A DNA stretch of 64,000 nucleotides from Pseudomonadota bacterium (lineage in GTDB: Bacteria > Pseudomonadota > Alphaproteobacteria > Rhizobiales > Devosiaceae), in contig JAEWGT010000017.1 of assembly GCA_023388175.1 (NCBI GenBank), positions 310,001 to 374,000 of the forward strand, in the 5' to 3' direction. The notes under the pieces are model-generated. The model did no database searches. It was not told the origin of the DNA and worked only from the letters and a program-made list of their open reading frames with translations. The position numbers were made by a program, and so were the translations under genes. Below are positions 61,251 to 64,000 of the stretch, in pieces (position 1 is the first letter of the stretch; the number at the start of each line of letters is the position of its first letter).

Positions 61251-62273
61251 TCAGAGCCAGCCCGCCAGCTCCCGCCGCACCATGCTCTCGACGAAATCCA
61301 TCCCCCCCGGGGAGGCGTTGAGGCAAGGTATGTAGGCGAAGTGTTCGCCACCGGCTTCGAGGAAACTTTCCCGCACGCCGATATCGATCTCTTCCAGCGT
61401 TTCGATACAGTCGGCATGGAAGGCCGGCGCCAGGATGGCCACTTTCTTGATCCCCTTGCCCGGCAGTTCTTCCAGCGTCTTGTCGGTATAGGGCTGCAAC
61501 CATTCGGTCGGCCCGAACCGGCTCTGGAAGGTGACCATGAGCTTGCTCTTGTCCCAGCCCAGATATTCCCGCACCAGCCGCGTCGTCTTATAACACTGGC
61601 AGTGATACGGATCGCCCTTCTGCAGATAGTCGACCGGCATGCCATGGTATGATGTCACCACCAGGTCCGGCTCGAAATCGAGCTTGGCGACACCATCGCG
61701 GATCGAGTCGCCCAGTGCCTTGATATAGTCGGGGCTGTCGAAATAGGCCGGCGCCGTCCGCACAGCAGGCTGCCAGCGCATGGTCTTGAGCGCGTCGAAC
61801 GCCTTGTCATTGGCCGTCGCCGTCGTCGTCGCCGAATATTGCGGATAGAGCGGCACGAGCAGGATGCGCTGGCATCCGGCCTGCTGCATCTTCTCCAACA
61901 CCGAGCGCGTCGAGGGATTGCCGTAGCGCATAGCGAATTCGACCATGATATCCTCGCCAGCCAGACGCTGTGCCAAGTTCTCGGTCTGCTCCCGGGTGAT
62001 CACCCGCAAAGGGCTTTCGTTCTTTTCCTTGTCCCAGATCTGGGCATAGGCATGCCCGCTCTTCTGCGGTCGGAACGATAGGATGACCAGGTTGAGAATG
62101 GGCCACCACAGGAATTTGTTGGTCTCGATCACGCGCGGATCGGACAGGAATTCCTTGAGATAGCGGCGCACGCTCCAGTAATCCGTAGCGTCCGGCGTTC
62201 CCAGATTAAGCAGCAGCACCCCGATCTTCTGCTTGGGCACAACGGGATGGTTCGGGGGCAAATGATCGGACAT
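61251..62273 (-). CDS. hemH: Ferrochelatase
   Basis: 340 residues. KIGVLLLNLGTPDATDYWSVRRYLKEFLSDPRVIE is the ferrochelatase N-terminus; VVTSYHGMPVDYLQKGDPYHCQCYKTTRLV carries the catalytic histidine and FQSRFGPTEWLQPYTDKTLEELPGKG the second signature. Inserts ferrous iron into protoporphyrin IX at the membrane in the last step of haem synthesis. Divergent or convergent partners for haem genes are absent. The start ATG is at the end of the frame; the ribosome site is modest. In the same orientation as the upstream NicO-fusion transporter, 104 bases apart. Confidence 0.96.
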   Translation of the reverse strand: MSDHLPPNHPVVPKQKIGVLLLNLGTPDATDYWSVRRYLKEFLSDPRVIETNKFLWWPILNLVILSFRPQKSGHAYAQIWDKEKNESPLRVITREQTENLAQRLAGEDIMVEFAMRYGNPSTRSVLEKMQQAGCQRILLVPLYPQYSATTTATANDKAFDALKTMRWQPAVRTAPAYFDSPDYIKALGDSIRDGVAKLDFEPDLVVTSYHGMPVDYLQKGDPYHCQCYKTTRLVREYLGWDKSKLMVTFQSRFGPTEWLQPYTDKTLEELPGKGIKKVAILAPAFHADCIETLEEIDIGVRESFLEAGGEHFAYIPCLNASPGGMDFVESMVRRELAGWL

Positions 62274-62377
62274 CGGGGCCTGTTTGGAAGCGTTCCAGTG
62301 TGCGGCGCACCTTACTCACTTCCGCCCTTATCGCAAGGCGGCGATGGGTCGCGCTGCGGCTTGATCCAGATCAGCGC

Positions 62378-63964
62378 CTAAAGGCTCGCCACAAGCAGCA
62401 GGAGGCCGAAGCCGAGCACAAAGATGGCGCCGACCAGTTCGGCCCACCACACGGTATGCCCGGCCAGCGCGCTGTCGGCGCCGCCAATGCGCGAGGCAAG
62501 GCCCTTGGCCATCACTGCCAGCGTTGCCAAGGCGGCCACGGTGATCGCCGTACCCAAAGCCATCAGCACCACCGAAACAATCCCCGCCGCCAGCAGGCCC
62601 TGCGACAATGCAAAGACCAGCACCACCAGCGCGCCAGAACAGGGCCGCAATCCCACGGCAAAGACCACGCCCAACTGCTCGCGCCAATCGCCCTTGATAT
62701 CCGACGGACCGACCGCATGGTGCATGTGATCATGACCGTGGTCATGGTGATGGTGGTCATCGTGGCTATGCCCATGGCCGTGGTGACCATGGCTATGACC
62801 CCAGCCGAAGAGTTTCCGCAGCACCAGCCAAAGCCCGAGCAGCGCCACCAGGCCATAGGATATGACACCCACCCAATGCGCCGCGTCGCCCATTGCCGTG
62901 CTGGTCAGGTTCAGCAGCCCGGCCAGGATCAGCACGAACGCAATCGCCACAATGGCCTGCATCAGCGCGGAAATGCCGCTCAGCACAATGCCCTGGCGCA
63001 ATTGCCGCTCATTGGCCAGCACATAGGAGGAAATCACCACCTTGCCATGCCCCGGTCCTGCTGCGTGGAAGACGCCATAGATGAAGCTCAGCCCACCCAG
63101 CACCCAGAAAGCCGTCCAGTCGGTGCGCAGCGCGTCGAGTGCGCCGGTCATCGCGGCATAGAATGTACGCTGCTGCTCCTGCAACCACCCGAAAAAGCCG
63201 GTGCGCGGCAGGTTCAGCCCCACTTCCGGCGGCGGTCCGCCAAAAGGCGTCACCGGGCGGCTTTGCGCCACGTCGTTGACAGCTTCAAGCGCGGTTGCCG
63301 GGGCTGGTGCGTCACCACAGGACAGCACGATCATGCCCTGGGTGCCACGCATCGCCGCCGCCAGGTCGGGCGGCAGTTCCAGCACTTCCGGCCCCAGCGC
63401 GAAAAGCCTTTCCTCCACCGCGCGCGACATCGGCGTGGGCGGCTCCAGATGTATCGAGCAATCCGCGCCGGCATTGACAAGCGACACGTCGGACACATCG
63501 TCAAAGGCGATGGCCACATAATATTCGGCGTCATATACGCCCAGCTCAAACCGCCCGCCCACCGGCTGCGGGTCAAGCGCGGTAATCGAAAAATCCAGCG
63601 TCACCCGGCTGTTCTCATAGCGCATGCGCTGGTCGCCCACAGCGCTGAAAGCCATGTTGTCGCCCGCCGAGGTGTAGAAGCCGAACTCGGCCAGGCCGAG
63701 CATATTTTCGTCGGCCAGGTCCTGCATTTCATCGGGGGTGACGACGCCGTTGCCGTCCGTATCGAGCCCCTGCACCATCCAAACCGAAAAAGCGCTGTCA
63801 AAGGTCCAACTGTGCTGCAATGCGGTAAGACGGCCGGCGTCATCCAGCGTGATGCCAACCTGTGCGTCAATGAAGATATGCGGATGCGCCAGCGCTGACT
63901 GCACCAGTCCGAGCATCATCAGGGCCGGAACTGCCAGCCAGTTTCGTATGCGGGAAAAACCCAA
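62378..63964 (-). CDS. DUF1007-NicO fusion transporter (nickel/cobalt, RcnA/NicO-like)
   Basis: 528 residues. Signal-anchor region, then a DUF1007 domain (residues ~25-200: HPHIFIDAQVGITLDDAGRLTALQHSWTFDSAFS and GVVTPDEM) followed by a NicO/RcnA-type permease with about six helices. A histidine-rich loop is evident (GHSHGHHGHGHSHDDHHHHDHGH). NicO proteins move Ni/Co or act as efflux pumps; fusion with DUF1007 is frequent in alphaproteobacteria and its metal preference is not known. Translation starts at TTG with AGGACGTC upstream: an in-frame TAG lies five codons before it, so no earlier start is possible. Confidence 0.88.
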   Translation of the reverse strand: MGFSRIRNWLAVPALMMLGLVQSALAHPHIFIDAQVGITLDDAGRLTALQHSWTFDSAFSVWMVQGLDTDGNGVVTPDEMQDLADENMLGLAEFGFYTSAGDNMAFSAVGDQRMRYENSRVTLDFSITALDPQPVGGRFELGVYDAEYYVAIAFDDVSDVSLVNAGADCSIHLEPPTPMSRAVEERLFALGPEVLELPPDLAAAMRGTQGMIVLSCGDAPAPATALEAVNDVAQSRPVTPFGGPPPEVGLNLPRTGFFGWLQEQQRTFYAAMTGALDALRTDWTAFWVLGGLSFIYGVFHAAGPGHGKVVISSYVLANERQLRQGIVLSGISALMQAIVAIAFVLILAGLLNLTSTAMGDAAHWVGVISYGLVALLGLWLVLRKLFGWGHSHGHHGHGHSHDDHHHHDHGHDHMHHAVGPSDIKGDWREQLGVVFAVGLRPCSGALVVLVFALSQGLLAAGIVSVVLMALGTAITVAALATLAVMAKGLASRIGGADSALAGHTVWWAELVGAIFVLGFGLLLLVASL

Positions 63965-64000
63965 GACGTCCTGCCCCTATTTGATCGGGTGTGTGGCGAA

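Overview
The window looks like chromosome from a GC-rich alphaproteobacterium of the Hyphomicrobiales, most like Devosia or a close relative. This is inferred from protein flavour, an N-terminally extended UvrB, an OhrR/Ohr pair, two textbook sigma-EcfG promoters (GGAAC-N17-CGTT) and tandem small RNAs of the alphaproteobacterial CCUCCUCCC (alpha-r14 / cuckoo) type. No rRNA, tRNA, CRISPR array or insertion sequence was seen.

Layout. 1-4.5 kb: end of a YihY-type membrane protein, a clan GH-A glycosidase, an HdeD-like protein, an MFS exporter and a GGDEF cyclase. 4.5-7.4 kb: YqeY divergent from carA, then an azlCD pair. 7.4-14.3 kb: a large secreted peptidoglycan-binding protein, a LuxR-type regulator, a zinc metallopeptidase, and a hexuronate/polyol dehydrogenase divergent from a KDG-kinase-like gene, with a perfect 28-bp palindrome nearby. 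14.3-22.2 kb: exported nucleotide/RNA-degrading enzymes (CpdB-like, RNase T2), ohrR-ohr, and an ABC exporter pair. 22.2-32.3 kb: motA-motB, YghU, an RlmL-like methyltransferase, an HD-GYP protein, a lone receiver protein, a CsbD stress protein and an SLC13 permease. 32.5-35.8 kb: carB.

36.7-37.8 kb has no protein gene. It holds four consecutive small-RNA genes, each with its own promoter and intrinsic terminator. The two central ones carry three hairpins each with CCTCCTCCC in the loop. All four share an upstream element at a fixed distance from the -35 box. This is the most striking region of the window.

37.9-49.7 kb is mixed housekeeping: aspartate aminotransferase, CBS protein, Spy-like protein, class V aminotransferase, EamA exporter, thymidine kinase, YciA thioesterase, SH3/crystallin secreted protein and a PQQ-type sugar dehydrogenase. 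49.7-58.3 kb is partly accessory: a single-chain restriction-modification enzyme whose specificity segment differs in base composition from the rest of its gene, then FKBP and uvrB, then a low-GC two-gene operon (soluble protein plus four-helix membrane protein) of unknown function behind a perfect inverted repeat. That operon is a candidate uncharacterised defence module. 58.4-64 kb holds small SH3 and Cys-rich proteins, intergenic inverted repeats, hemH and a DUF1007-NicO fusion transporter.
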